Origin: Citrobacter sp. MGH106
Lineage (GTDB): Bacteria; Pseudomonadota; Gammaproteobacteria; Enterobacterales; Enterobacteriaceae
NCBI RefSeq assembly: GCF_001037495.1
Contig: NZ_KQ089822.1
Span: forward strand, 186,001 to 250,000
Direction of reading: 5' to 3'
Length of the DNA stretch: 64,000 nucleotides
Shown: piece after piece, positions 1 to 8,623 of the stretch
How the letters are laid out: every line of letters starts with the position of its first letter
Numbering within the stretch: position 1 is the first letter of the stretch
Translations under genes and position numbers: made by a program
The notes under the pieces: generated by a model
Seen by the model: the letters and a program-made list of their open reading frames with translations, nothing else
Told to the model about the DNA's origin: nothing
Database searches by the model: none

Positions 1-2
1 CC

Positions 3-1019
3 GGTTTCTTTAAACGGGTACTGCAACAAGGTTCTTTAGGGCTTGGCGAAAGCTATATGGAAGGCTGGTGGGACTGCGAACGGCTCGATATTCTGTTCTG
101 CAAGATCCTCAAAGCAAAACTCGATCAAAAAATGCCGGGCAATCTGAAAGATATTTTACGCATTGCCAGTGCACGCCTTTTTAATTTGCAGTCGCGCAGC
201 CGGGCCTGGATTGTCGGCAAAGAGCATTATGATATTGGTAATGATCTCTTCGCCCTGATGCTTGATCCGTACATGCAATATTCCTGTGGCTACTGGAAAG
301 ATGCGACCTCATTAGAGGATGCGCAAAATGCCAAATTAAAAATGATCTGCGAGAAGTTGCAACTGAAGCCGGGGATGCGTTTACTGGATATCGGTTGCGG
401 ATGGGGTGGCCTGGCAGAATATGCAGCGCGCCATTATGGCGTGGCGGTAGAGGGTGTCACCATCTCGAAAGAGCAACAGAAAATGGCGCAGCAGCGCTGT
501 GACGGGCTGGATGTCACCATTCTGCTTCAGGACTATCGTGACCTTGATAAGCACTACGATCGTATTGTCTCCGTGGGGATGTTCGAACATGTGGGGCCGA
601 AAAACTACGATACCTATTTCAGTATCGCTGACCGCTGTTTAAAACCTGATGGCCTCTTTCTGCTTCACACCATTGGCAGCAATAAAAAAGGGATGAGTGT
701 AGATCCGTGGATCAATAAATATATTTTCCCGAACGGATGTTTACCGGCGATATCGCATATTGCCGAGGCCAGTGAGTCGCGGTTTGTGATGGAGGACTGG
801 CATAACTTCGGTAGTGATTATGATAAAACGCTGATGGCCTGGCACCAGCGTTTTAATCAGGCATGGCCAGAGTTGTCTTCACATTACTCCGCCACTTTTA
901 GAAGAATGTTCAATTACTATTTATGCGCATGCGCCGGAGCTTTCCGCGCCCGAGACATTGAGCTTTGGCAGGTACTGTTTAGCCGTGGCGTCGAGGGCGG
1001 TATTCGCGTTTATCGCTAA
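3..1019 (+). CDS. Cyclopropane-fatty-acyl-phospholipid synthase homologue, 5' end outside window
   Basis: SAM-dependent enzyme family that adds a methylene bridge to unsaturated acyl chains of membrane phospholipids. The frame is open from base 3, giving 338 visible residues; E. coli Cfa has about 382, so roughly 40 N-terminal residues lie upstream. The SAM-binding glycine loop LLDIGCGWGGL is present, followed by the family signatures MFEHVGPKNY and, near the C-terminus, GAFRARDIELWQ. It looks clearly more divergent from remembered E. coli Cfa than the backbone genes in this window are from their E. coli counterparts, and it sits beside dhaK rather than in the ribC-cfa context. I infer a second, accessory Cfa. 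Family assignment is firm; paralogue status is inference. Confidence 0.88.
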   Translation, partial: GFFKRVLQQGSLGLGESYMEGWWDCERLDILFCKILKAKLDQKMPGNLKDILRIASARLFNLQSRSRAWIVGKEHYDIGNDLFALMLDPYMQYSCGYWKDATSLEDAQNAKLKMICEKLQLKPGMRLLDIGCGWGGLAEYAARHYGVAVEGVTISKEQQKMAQQRCDGLDVTILLQDYRDLDKHYDRIVSVGMFEHVGPKNYDTYFSIADRCLKPDGLFLLHTIGSNKKGMSVDPWINKYIFPNGCLPAISHIAEASESRFVMEDWHNFGSDYDKTLMAWHQRFNQAWPELSSHYSATFRRMFNYYLCACAGAFRARDIELWQVLFSRGVEGGIRVYR

Positions 1020-1123
1020 TAGGGTTAGTAGAGAGATTCATGCGAACTCGTGCCAACGCCTGTCGCATTTATCGAGAACATTTGATTCCTGAATCGAGTT
1101 CCGCTCACCGTAAAACGCGCCCT

Positions 1124-1145
1124 GAGCCAGCATTCATGCTGGCTC
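1124..1145. terminator. Perfect 9-bp inverted repeat between cfa homologue and dhaK
   Basis: GAGCCAGCA at 1124-1132 and its exact complement at 1137-1145 enclose a 4-nt loop, in the gap between two convergent genes. Neither strand has a good T-run directly after the stem, so if this is a terminator it is weak or Rho-assisted. Confidence 0.4.
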
Positions 1146-1220
1146 TCCTGGCCTTACGGAAACGCGTCGGCAATTTTCAGCCGGACCCGCCACACCTCAC
1201 CACCTGAGTTTTTTGAAGGA

Positions 1221-2879
1221 CTATTTGAGAGCATTCTCTGCCAGCGCTTTAAACACCATCGCGACAGCATGTGCGCCGGGGTCCATATTACCGAGCAGGC
1301 TTTCGCTATTGAGGTAAGACGCGCGACCCGCGTTGGCTTTGCTCGACAGACAAGTGCGTTCTGCGCCAGCTTGTGCGGCCTCAAAAGCAGCTTGCAGGTT
1401 TTGCGGTTGTGCCAACAGAGAGGTTAGTGCGGGCTGCAACGCATCAATCATCGTGCGATCGCCTTCATCCGCGCCACCGTAAAACTTCATCTGAGCCAGA
1501 CCCGTATTCAGCGCTTCGGCAACCTCAGCACCTTGTTCCAGTTTCTGCCCGGCTGCGGTAAAGAAGATGGACATCAGCACGCCGCTGGAACCTCCCATAA
1601 CCACAGTCAGACGCTCCCCAATCAACGCGAACAGCGTGGCCAGATCAGCAAGCGGTAGTTGCTTACGCTGTAGCTGGTCGGCAATTTCACGTGCGCCTGC
1701 CGCAAAGGTTGAACCGGTATCACCATCACCCACTTTGGCATCCAGCGCGTTGAGATGTGCTTCCAGGCCGGAAAGCGTCCCGGTGACCTGTTCAATGATT
1801 CCGGCTACCAGCGCGTTCTCTGAAGGCTGGAATTCCACGCGTGCACTGCGCTGAGATGATGGCACGGTAGTGATTTCACGTGGTGGTACGGGGGTTGGCC
1901 AACTGGTGGTTTCCACCTCGGTTAACAGCGCTTTTTCGATGCTCTCTTCCAGCACGATGGCCGTCAGCGAAAAGCCTTTCATATCCAGAGCTGTGACCAG
2001 CGAGGCAGGGCCAATCAGCCAGTCGATGCGCGAGTGCAGTGGGCTGGTTGCCAGTTCGTGGGTCAGAATAGCCATTTCCGCAATCGACACGCCGCCGAGG
2101 TTATTAATCATCAGTGCCAGGCGACCGGTTTCAGGCAGCACGGCAATCAGCTTATCTACCATCAGATTGACAATCTGCGCACTGTTTTGGGTGGAGATCA
2201 CGGATGCGCCCGGCTCACCGTGAATACCCATTCCCAGTTCTGCATGCCCCGAATGATGACGTGGTGCAGTCTCGGTTTCCTGCGGCAGATGACAACTGGA
2301 GAGCGCAACACCAAGGCTGAAGGTGTTGTTTGCCGCATATTGCGCTTCACGCAGGACGGTGGCGAGGTTATAGCCGCGCTCGGCAAAATAGCCGGCAATT
2401 TTATGTACCAGAATAGTCCCGGCGATACCGCGAGGATGTTTGTTATCCGGCAGCGAAATGTCATCACCGACGATCAGCATCTCGACGTTATAGCCAAGCC
2501 GACGGGCTTTCTCTGCCGCAAGACCAAAGTTAAGACGGTCGCCAGTGTAATTCTTAACGATCAACAGGCAACCTGCGTCACCGGTTACCGCCTGAATGGC
2601 TGTCAGTACCGCATCCACGCTTGGCGAAGCAAATACGTCGCCACAGACAGCTGCGGTTAACATGCCCTTGCCGATAAACCCGACATGAGCGGGTTCGTGC
2701 CCTGAGCCACCGCCGGAGATCACTGCCACGTTATTTTTATTGAGGTCGCGACGTACCACGATACGAATGGCTGGATCGCTCTCCAGACGTGCCAGGTTGT
2801 TCCACGGGCTGGAGATGATCGTACCGTCGATAACGTCGTTTACGAGATGGTTGCGCTGATTAAAAAAGAATTGAGACAT
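1221..2879 (-). CDS. dhaK: Dihydroxyacetone kinase, ATP-dependent, DhaK-DhaL fused type
   Basis: Phosphorylates dihydroxyacetone with ATP, feeding the oxidative branch of glycerol fermentation into glycolysis. The 552-residue protein has the K domain (about 1-330) with ISGGGSGHEPAH near residue 55 and His220 in GMGIHGEPG, the position known in C. freundii kinase to bind the substrate covalently. A linker follows, then the L (nucleotide) domain (about 355-552) with Asp380, Asp385 and Asp387 in LDAKVGDGDTG, the Mg-ATP ligands, and GGSSGVL. Length and sequence match the C. freundii enzyme closely. The start ATG has CAGGAG about 6 nt upstream. It is transcribed divergently from dhaD; two putative DhaR sites lie 113-158 bp upstream of the start. 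Confidence 0.97.
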   Translation of the reverse strand: MSQFFFNQRNHLVNDVIDGTIISSPWNNLARLESDPAIRIVVRRDLNKNNVAVISGGGSGHEPAHVGFIGKGMLTAAVCGDVFASPSVDAVLTAIQAVTGDAGCLLIVKNYTGDRLNFGLAAEKARRLGYNVEMLIVGDDISLPDNKHPRGIAGTILVHKIAGYFAERGYNLATVLREAQYAANNTFSLGVALSSCHLPQETETAPRHHSGHAELGMGIHGEPGASVISTQNSAQIVNLMVDKLIAVLPETGRLALMINNLGGVSIAEMAILTHELATSPLHSRIDWLIGPASLVTALDMKGFSLTAIVLEESIEKALLTEVETTSWPTPVPPREITTVPSSQRSARVEFQPSENALVAGIIEQVTGTLSGLEAHLNALDAKVGDGDTGSTFAAGAREIADQLQRKQLPLADLATLFALIGERLTVVMGGSSGVLMSIFFTAAGQKLEQGAEVAEALNTGLAQMKFYGGADEGDRTMIDALQPALTSLLAQPQNLQAAFEAAQAGAERTCLSSKANAGRASYLNSESLLGNMDPGAHAVAMVFKALAENALK

Positions 2880-2991
2880 AACGGCTCCTGGAGATTAAGA
2901 GTAAAACAAACCCCCGGATGCATTGACATGGTGCGGAGGCGATGGAGAGATTTTGGCTGAGTCAGTGCGGAAAAAAACACATGCAAAATGA

Positions 2992-3037
2992 GTTTCATTA
3001 CGGAACATGAATGTTCTTTTTTGTTCCAAAATGAAAC
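2992..3037. promoter_or_regulatory. Putative tandem DhaR operators upstream of dhaK
   Basis: Two 15-mers, GTTTCATTACGGAAC at 2992 and GTTCCAAAATGAAAC at 3023, start 31 bp apart and fit the pattern GTTYCA-N4-GGAAC with one mismatch in the second. A separate palindrome, GAACATGAATGTTC (3003-3016), overlaps the end of the first. They lie in the 561-bp dhaK/dhaD intergenic region (2880-3440), which holds no credible gene. DhaR binding is inferred from recurrence at the other dha promoters. Confidence 0.55.
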
Positions 3038-3243
3038 GTAACTGTACGAAAAAATTACACAATGCGAACCCGAACAACTTTTTTCTCTTTGTATTAGAGA
3101 GGGTAATACGTCGCAGGATGCTATTTTCGGATGGTTACGACGGTGGTGGAGAGGAAATGCAAAACCTGATTTTAGTTACCCGCGCGGCATTGGCGCTAAA
3201 TGAGCGGATCGGGATCGCAAACCTTATTAATTTCAGGGTTAAT

Positions 3244-3291
3244 CGTTCCAATATGGAACGTCAGTCATTTTTATCTGTTTCATATCAGAAC
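3244..3291. promoter_or_regulatory. Putative tandem DhaR operators upstream of dhaD
   Basis: The perfect palindrome CGTTCCAATATGGAACG (3244-3260) is followed at 3277-3291 by GTTTCATATCAGAAC; the 15-mer cores start 32 bp apart. They lie 150-197 bp upstream of the dhaD ATG. The first site is the most symmetrical of the six copies seen at dha promoters. No clear sigma-54 -24/-12 element was seen nearby. Confidence 0.55.
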
Positions 3292-3440
3292 AAAAAGACG
3301 AAAGATTTTTTTGTTCACGCCTCGCCATACAGTTATTGCATCGCTCCGGTACCCCTTCGTTTTGCTATCTACATCAGGCTAAACAGGTGAACGCCAGGGC
3401 TCATCATGTAAAAACATGTACTTATTTGAGGATGAAAGGA

Positions 3441-4538
3441 ATGCTAAAAGTTATTCAATCTCCAGCCAAATATCTCCAGGGTCCTGACGCTTCTATCTTA
3501 TTTGGTCAATACGCTAAAAATCTGGCGGACAGCTTTTTCGTGATTGCAGATGACTTCGTGATGAAGCTGGCGGGGGAGAAAGTGCTCAACGGCCTGCACA
3601 GCCACGACATTAGCTGTCATGCGGAACGCTTTAATGGTGAATGCAGCCATGTGGAAATTAATCGTCTGATTGCCATTTTGAAACAACATGGCTGCCGTGG
3701 CGTTGTGGGGATTGGCGGCGGGAAAACGCTGGATACAGCCAAAGCGATTGGCTATTACCAGAAGCTGCCGGTGGTGGTGATTCCGACTATTGCCTCTACT
3801 GATGCACCAACCAGTGCGCTGTCCGTTATCTATACTGAAGCCGGTGAGTTTGAAGAGTATCTGATCTACCCGAAAAACCCGGATATGGTGGTGATGGATA
3901 CGGCGATTATCGCCAGGGCGCCGGTGCGTCTGCTGGTTGCCGGAATGGGCGATGCGCTTTCAACCTGGTTTGAAGCGAAAGCCTGTTACGATGCCAGAGC
4001 GACCAGCATGGCGGGCGGGCAGTCCACGGCGGCGGCACTGAGCCTGGCACGCCTGTGCTATGATACGTTGCTGGCAGAAGGCGAAAAGGCACGCTGTGCA
4101 GCGCAGGCTGGCGTGGTGACGGATGCACTGGAGCGTATCGTGGAAGCGAATACTTATCTCAGCGGCATCGGCTTTGAAAGCAGCGGTCTCGCGGGCGCAC
4201 ATGCGATCCATAACGGCTTCACGATTCTGGAAGAGTGCCACCATTTGTACCATGGTGAAAAAGTTGCGTTTGGTACGCTGGCACAACTGGTCCTGCAAAA
4301 TAGCCCAATGGAAGAGATAGAAACCGTGCTGGATTTCTGCCAGAAAGTTGGCCTGCCGGTCACGCTGGCGCAAATGGGCGTAAAAGAAGGCATCGACGAC
4401 AAGATTCATGCCGTTGCCAAAGCGACCTGTGCGGAAGGTGAAACCATTCACAATATGCCGTTCCCGGTGACACCAGAAAGTGTTCATGCCGCTATTCTGA
4501 CGGCGGACCTGCTGGGGCAGCAGTGGCTGGCACGTTAA
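3441..4538 (+). CDS. dhaD: Glycerol dehydrogenase, NAD-dependent
   Basis: Oxidises glycerol to dihydroxyacetone with NAD+, the first step of the oxidative dha branch, supplying DhaK. From ATG 3441 (MLKVIQSPAKYL) the product is 365 residues, the length of C. freundii DhaD and E. coli GldA; GAGG at 3428-3431 supports this start over upstream in-frame codons. The NAD-binding GIGGGKTLDTAKA motif is near residue 90. The metal ligands are visible as Asp in GMGDALSTW, His in HAIHNGF and His in YHGEKVAFG. It is followed within 93 bp by dhaR on the same strand. Confidence 0.97.
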   Translation: MLKVIQSPAKYLQGPDASILFGQYAKNLADSFFVIADDFVMKLAGEKVLNGLHSHDISCHAERFNGECSHVEINRLIAILKQHGCRGVVGIGGGKTLDTAKAIGYYQKLPVVVIPTIASTDAPTSALSVIYTEAGEFEEYLIYPKNPDMVVMDTAIIARAPVRLLVAGMGDALSTWFEAKACYDARATSMAGGQSTAAALSLARLCYDTLLAEGEKARCAAQAGVVTDALERIVEANTYLSGIGFESSGLAGAHAIHNGFTILEECHHLYHGEKVAFGTLAQLVLQNSPMEEIETVLDFCQKVGLPVTLAQMGVKEGIDDKIHAVAKATCAEGETIHNMPFPVTPESVHAAILTADLLGQQWLAR

Positions 4539-4574
4539 TCAGGCGTCGGTAAGCCTCTTTCCGGCATCTTTTCT

Positions 4575-4601
4575 CCCCTCTGACAGTCTCTGCCGGAGGG
4601 G
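4575..4601 (+). terminator. Weak hairpin between dhaD and dhaR
   Basis: CCCCTC (4575-4580) pairs with GAGGGG (4596-4601) around a long loop, with only a short T-rich tail. It could partly terminate dhaD transcripts, leaving dhaR with lower or separate expression. Low confidence. Confidence 0.25.
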
Positions 4602-4630
4602 TTGTCTATGGTAAAACAGCGGAAATGGAT

Positions 4631-6556
4631 ATGACGGCGCACACTCAGGACATCGGGAAGGAAGTCTCTTCGGTCATCGCCCAGTCATGGCATCGTTGCA
4701 GCAAGTTTATGCAGCGTGAAACGTGGCAGGCGCCGCATCAGGCGCAGGGACTGACTTTTGAGTCGATTTGTCGACGTAAGACTGCGCTGCTGACGATAGG
4801 TCAGGCTGCGCTGGAAGATGCCTGGGAGTTTATGGACGGACGTCCCTGCGCGCTGCTTATTCTGGATGAGTCTGCCTGTATTCTCAGCCGTTGCGGCGAT
4901 CCACAGACGGTAGAACAACTGGCGGAACTTGGGTTTCTGGATGGTAGCTACTGTGCTGAGAGCATCATTGGCAGCTGTGCATTGTCGCTGGCGACAATGC
5001 CAGGACAACCGACAAAAACCAGCGGGGATCAGCACTTTAAACAGGCGCTACATCCGTGGTCATTTTGCTCAACGCCGGTGTTTGATAACCACGGGCGACT
5101 GTTTGGCTCGATTTCGCTTTGCTGCCTGGTAGAGCATGAATCCATTTCTGATTTATCGCTGACGCTGGCGATTGCCAGGGAAGTCGGTAATTCTTTGCTG
5201 ACCGACAGCCTGTTAGCCGAATCTAACCGACATCTCAATCAGATGTACGGATTGCTGGAGAGTATGGATGACGGCGTGATGGCCTGGAACGAGCAGGGCG
5301 TACTGCAGTTTCTCAATGCACGCGCCGCCATGCTGTTGCATCTGGACGCTCAGGCCAGCCAGGGGAAAAACATTAATGACCTGGTCAATTTACCCACCCT
5401 GCTGCGTCGTGCGATTAAACATGCCCGCGGCCTGAATCACGTCGAAGTCACCTTTGAGAGTCAGCATCAGTTTGTTGATGCGGTCATTACTCTGAAGCCG
5501 ATTGTAGAAGAACAGGGCAACAGCTTTATTTTGCTATTGCATCCGGTTGAGCAAATGCGTCAGTTGATGACCAGTCAACTGGGCAAGGTTAGCCATACTT
5601 TTGAACAGATGTCGACGGATGATCCGGAAACCCGGCGTTTGATTCATTTTGGTCGCCAGGCGGCCAGGGGAAGTTTCCCGATCCTGTTGTGCGGTGAAGA
5701 GGGGGTGGGTAAAGAGCTTCTCAGTCAGGCCATTCACAATGAAAGCGAACGTGCCAGCGGCCCTTATATTGCCGTGAACTGCCAGTTGTATGCCAACAGC
5801 GTACTGGGGCAGGACTTTACGGGCAGTGCACCAACCGATGATGAAAATGGTCGACTGAGTCGCCTCGAACTGGCGAACGGTGGCACGCTGTTTCTGGAAA
5901 AAATTGAGTATCTGGCGCCGGAGCTACAATCTGCTCTGTTACAGGTGATCAAGCAGGGGGTGTTGACTCGCCTCGATGCCCGTCGGTTGATCCCGGTTGA
6001 TGTGAAAGTGATCGCCACTACCACGGTAGATCTTGCTAATCTGGTGGAGCAAAACCGCTTTAGCCGCCAGCTGTATTACGCACTACACTCCTTTGAGATT
6101 GTTATTCCACCGCTGCGGGCGCGGCGTAACAGTATTCCGGCACTGATTCATACGCGCCTTAACAGCCTGAAGAAACGCTTTTCATCCAGCCTGAAACTGG
6201 ACGACGACGCGCTGGCACAACTGGTAGCTTATTCGTGGCCGGGCAATGACTTCGAGCTAAACAGCATTATCGAGAATATCGCCATCAGCAGCGATAACGG
6301 CCATATTCGCCTGAGCAATCTGCCGGATTATCTGTTTGCCGAACGTCCAGGTCTGGAGGCCGCATCGTCGCTGCTTCCTGCCAGCCTGACGTTTACCGCC
6401 ATCGAAAAAGAGGCGATCATCCACGCTGCTCGTGTTACCAGTGGGCGTGTGCAGGAGATGTCGCAACTGCTGAACATTGGGCGTACCACGCTGTGGCGCA
6501 AGATGAAACAGTACGACATTGATGCCAGCCAGTTTAAACGCAAACATCTGGAGTAG
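4631..6556 (+). CDS. dhaR: Transcriptional regulator of the dha regulon (sigma-54-activator-like)
   Basis: Activator of glycerol-fermentation genes. From ATG 4631 it has 641 residues, the C. freundii DhaR length; an in-frame ATG at 4625 is possible, but GGA at 4621-4623 is better spaced for 4631. Visible order: N-terminal GAF-like sensor (about 45-195), PAS-like segment (about 200-300), AAA+ domain (about 330-545), and a Fis-type helix-turn-helix at the end (VQEMSQLLNIGRTTLWRKMK). Walker A is intact (GEEGVGKE), but the Walker B region reads TLFLEKIE and the sigma-54-contacting GAFTGA loop is replaced by QDFTGSAPTD. E. coli DhaR works with sigma-70 and shares this kind of degeneracy, so sigma-54 dependence is doubtful. 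The 3' end overlaps convergent orfW by 23 bp. Confidence 0.95.
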   Translation: MTAHTQDIGKEVSSVIAQSWHRCSKFMQRETWQAPHQAQGLTFESICRRKTALLTIGQAALEDAWEFMDGRPCALLILDESACILSRCGDPQTVEQLAELGFLDGSYCAESIIGSCALSLATMPGQPTKTSGDQHFKQALHPWSFCSTPVFDNHGRLFGSISLCCLVEHESISDLSLTLAIAREVGNSLLTDSLLAESNRHLNQMYGLLESMDDGVMAWNEQGVLQFLNARAAMLLHLDAQASQGKNINDLVNLPTLLRRAIKHARGLNHVEVTFESQHQFVDAVITLKPIVEEQGNSFILLLHPVEQMRQLMTSQLGKVSHTFEQMSTDDPETRRLIHFGRQAARGSFPILLCGEEGVGKELLSQAIHNESERASGPYIAVNCQLYANSVLGQDFTGSAPTDDENGRLSRLELANGGTLFLEKIEYLAPELQSALLQVIKQGVLTRLDARRLIPVDVKVIATTTVDLANLVEQNRFSRQLYYALHSFEIVIPPLRARRNSIPALIHTRLNSLKKRFSSSLKLDDDALAQLVAYSWPGNDFELNSIIENIAISSDNGHIRLSNLPDYLFAERPGLEAASSLLPASLTFTAIEKEAIIHAARVTSGRVQEMSQLLNIGRTTLWRKMKQYDIDASQFKRKHLE

Positions 6557-7064
6557 TTTCTTCAATTCTGGCCATTGAGAACAGCGCATCCGATAAGCGA
6601 TTGATGTAACGCTTAAGCTCTCCGCGTACGGCAATTGTTCTGTCCATTGCTGTGAGAATACGCTCCAGCCGTCGTGTCAGCGTTCGTGCAACGTGCAATT
6701 GCGCAGATGCCAGATTTTTCCCTGGAGTCACAAACTCTTTAAGCGGGCCACTTTGCGCCATATTGCGGTCAATCAGTTGCTCCAGTGTCTGAATATCCCC
6801 TTCGCCAATGGTCTGTTTTAAACGGGAAAGACCTTTTTCATCACTGGCTAACTCGGCGCCCAGCACAAACAGCGTTTTCTGGATGGCGTGTAGATCCTGC
6901 TGTAGCTCTGTTTGCCGGGTCGTAGCGTAGCAGACGCCAAGCTGGGAAATCAGCTCATCTACGGTGCCGTAGGCATTAACGCGGATATCATCTTTGTCGA
7001 TACGACTGCCGCCAAACAACGCGGTAGTGCCCTTATCGCCGGTTCGGGTATAGATACGATACAT
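6534..7064 (-). CDS. orfW: PduO-type cob(I)alamin adenosyltransferase (OrfW)
   Basis: Transfers the adenosyl group of ATP to cob(I)alamin, making the coenzyme B12 needed by glycerol dehydratase. The 176 residues show the N-terminal ATP-binding signature RTGDKGTTALFGG (residues 7-19) and the C-terminal conserved VARTLTRRLER and RYINRLSDALF segments of PduO/MMAB-type enzymes. Its ATG directly abuts the dhaG stop (TAA-ATG), indicating translational coupling as the last gene of orfY-dhaT-dhaG-orfW. Its 3' end overlaps the 3' end of dhaR. Confidence 0.93.
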   Translation of the reverse strand: MYRIYTRTGDKGTTALFGGSRIDKDDIRVNAYGTVDELISQLGVCYATTRQTELQQDLHAIQKTLFVLGAELASDEKGLSRLKQTIGEGDIQTLEQLIDRNMAQSGPLKEFVTPGKNLASAQLHVARTLTRRLERILTAMDRTIAVRGELKRYINRLSDALFSMARIEETTPDVCV

Positions 7065-7418
7065 TTATGTTATCTCACTGAAGGGAAGAACTTTGACCAG
7101 TTGACCGGCGTTGGCGCCAAGTGTGCGAACCTGTTCGATTCCGGCAGCGATATGCCCACAGACCAGCGCACGATCCTCGGGTAACTGGGCATGGGTTAAG
7201 GCAATATCCCCCGTCACGCTGAGGCCGAGACCAACGCGCAGCGCCGAGCTTTTTGCTGCCCGTTTGCTGAGCGCCAACGCGCTCTCATTCTCGTCGTAAC
7301 TGATGGCCTTGCAGGGGACGCCTTGCTCTTCCAGTCCCCAGCACAGCTCATCAAGCACGCGAGTATCCTGCCAGCGCGAGTGATAAAAAAGATGCACACC
7401 TGGAGATGAAAGTGACAT
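7065..7418 (-). CDS. dhaG: Glycerol dehydratase reactivase small subunit (OrfX)
   Basis: Small subunit of the chaperone-like reactivating factor that releases damaged cobalamin from glycerol dehydratase; it acts with DhaF. The 117-residue product has the GVHLFYHS N-terminus and the ALRVGLGLSVTGDIALTHAQLP segment typical of DhaG/DdrB/PduH. Its partner DhaF is encoded in the divergent dhaBCEF operon, so the two subunits come from two transcripts. It lies between dhaT (19-bp gap) and orfW (no gap). Confidence 0.93.
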   Translation of the reverse strand: MSLSSPGVHLFYHSRWQDTRVLDELCWGLEEQGVPCKAISYDENESALALSKRAAKSSALRVGLGLSVTGDIALTHAQLPEDRALVCGHIAAGIEQVRTLGANAGQLVKVLPFSEIT

Positions 7419-7437
7419 TGCGTCCCCCCTTTTTCAG

Positions 7438-8601
7438 TCAGAATGCCTGGTGGAAGATTTCGGCAACCTCTTTCTCATTCCCTTTACGCGGGTTCGAGAA
7501 CGCGTTGCCGTCTTTCAGCGCCATTTCCGCCATATACGGGAAATCTTCTTCTTTTACGCCAAGCTCGCGCAGATGCTGCGGAATCCCGATATCGGCAGAG
7601 AGGCGGGCAATCGCATGAATCGCCAGTTCAGCGGCGTCCATGGTGGACAGGCCATCCGTGTTCTCGCCCATAAAACCGGCGATATCAGCGAATTTTTCCG
7701 GGTTGGCAATCAGGTTATAACGCGCCACGTGTGGCAGCAGAACAGCATTTGCCACGCCGTGCGGCATGTCATACAGGCCACCTAGCTGGTGCGCCATGGC
7801 ATGCACGTAGCCGAGGTTGGCGTTGTTAAAGGCCATACCCGCCAGCAGAGAGGCATAGGCCATATTTTCGCGGGCTTTCAGGTTGCTGCCCAGCGCGACG
7901 GCCTGACGTAAATTACGGGCGATCAGGCGAATCGCCTGGATAGCAGCGGCATCGGTGACCGGGTTGGCATCTTTTGAAATATACGCCTCAACGGCGTGAG
8001 TCAATGCATCCATCCCGGTGGCGGCGGTGAGTGGTGCAGGTTTGCCGAGCATCAGCAGTGGATCATTAATAGAGACAGACGGCAGGTTGCGCCAGCTGAC
8101 AATAACGAATTTCACTTTTGTTTTGGTGTTAGTCAGCACGCAGTGGCGGGTCACTTCGCTGGCGGTACCGGCGGTGGTATTGACCGCAACGATTGGGGGC
8201 AGCGGGTTGGTCAGTGTTTCAATTCCGGCGTAGCTGTAGAGATCGCCTTCATGAGTGGCTGCGATGCCAATGCCTTTACCGCAGTCATGCGGGCTACCGC
8301 CACCGACGGTGACGATAATATCGCACTGCTCTTTACGAAAAACTGCCAGGCCATCACGTACGTTGGTGTCTTTAGGATTCGGCTCGACGCCATCAAAAAC
8401 CACTACCTCAATACCGGCTTCACGCAGATGGCTGAGGGTTTTATCTACCGCACCGTCTTTAATTGCCCGCAGGCCTTTATCAGTAACCAGCAGTGCTTTT
8501 TTCCCACCCAGTAGTTTGCAGCGTTCGCCGACGACGGAAATAGCATTAGGGCCAAAAAAGTTCACATTTGGCACCAGGTAATCAAACATACGATAGCTCA
8601 T
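7438..8601 (-). CDS. dhaT: 1,3-propanediol dehydrogenase (iron-containing alcohol dehydrogenase)
   Basis: Reduces 3-hydroxypropionaldehyde to 1,3-propanediol with NADH, closing the redox balance of anaerobic glycerol fermentation. The 387-residue protein carries the NAD-binding TVGGGSPHDCGKGIG (near residue 95), the conserved NTTAGTASEVTRH, and the group III metal-binding segments GMDALTHAVEAY and GYVHAMAHQLGGLYDMPHG. Length and sequence agree with C. freundii and Klebsiella DhaT. Second gene of the orfY-dhaT-dhaG-orfW operon. Confidence 0.97.
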   Translation of the reverse strand: MSYRMFDYLVPNVNFFGPNAISVVGERCKLLGGKKALLVTDKGLRAIKDGAVDKTLSHLREAGIEVVVFDGVEPNPKDTNVRDGLAVFRKEQCDIIVTVGGGSPHDCGKGIGIAATHEGDLYSYAGIETLTNPLPPIVAVNTTAGTASEVTRHCVLTNTKTKVKFVIVSWRNLPSVSINDPLLMLGKPAPLTAATGMDALTHAVEAYISKDANPVTDAAAIQAIRLIARNLRQAVALGSNLKARENMAYASLLAGMAFNNANLGYVHAMAHQLGGLYDMPHGVANAVLLPHVARYNLIANPEKFADIAGFMGENTDGLSTMDAAELAIHAIARLSADIGIPQHLRELGVKEEDFPYMAEMALKDGNAFSNPRKGNEKEVAEIFHQAF

Positions 8602-8623
8602 AATATACCTTCTTAAGTTTAAT

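Noticed and set aside
2034-2660. Open frame of 208 codons antisense to dhaK
   Set aside because: It is fully inside the conserved dhaK gene, has no family resemblance, and reflects codon bias of the opposite strand.
2992-3260. GlpR operators in the dhaK/dhaD intergenic region
   Set aside because: GlpR sites carry ATGTTCG facing CGAACAT; the dyads here have the opposite arm order or a GTTCC core, so DhaR is the better candidate.
3007-3390. Open frame of 127 codons in the dhaK/dhaD intergenic region
   Set aside because: It overlaps the four putative operators, has no ribosome site, and its translation resembles no family.
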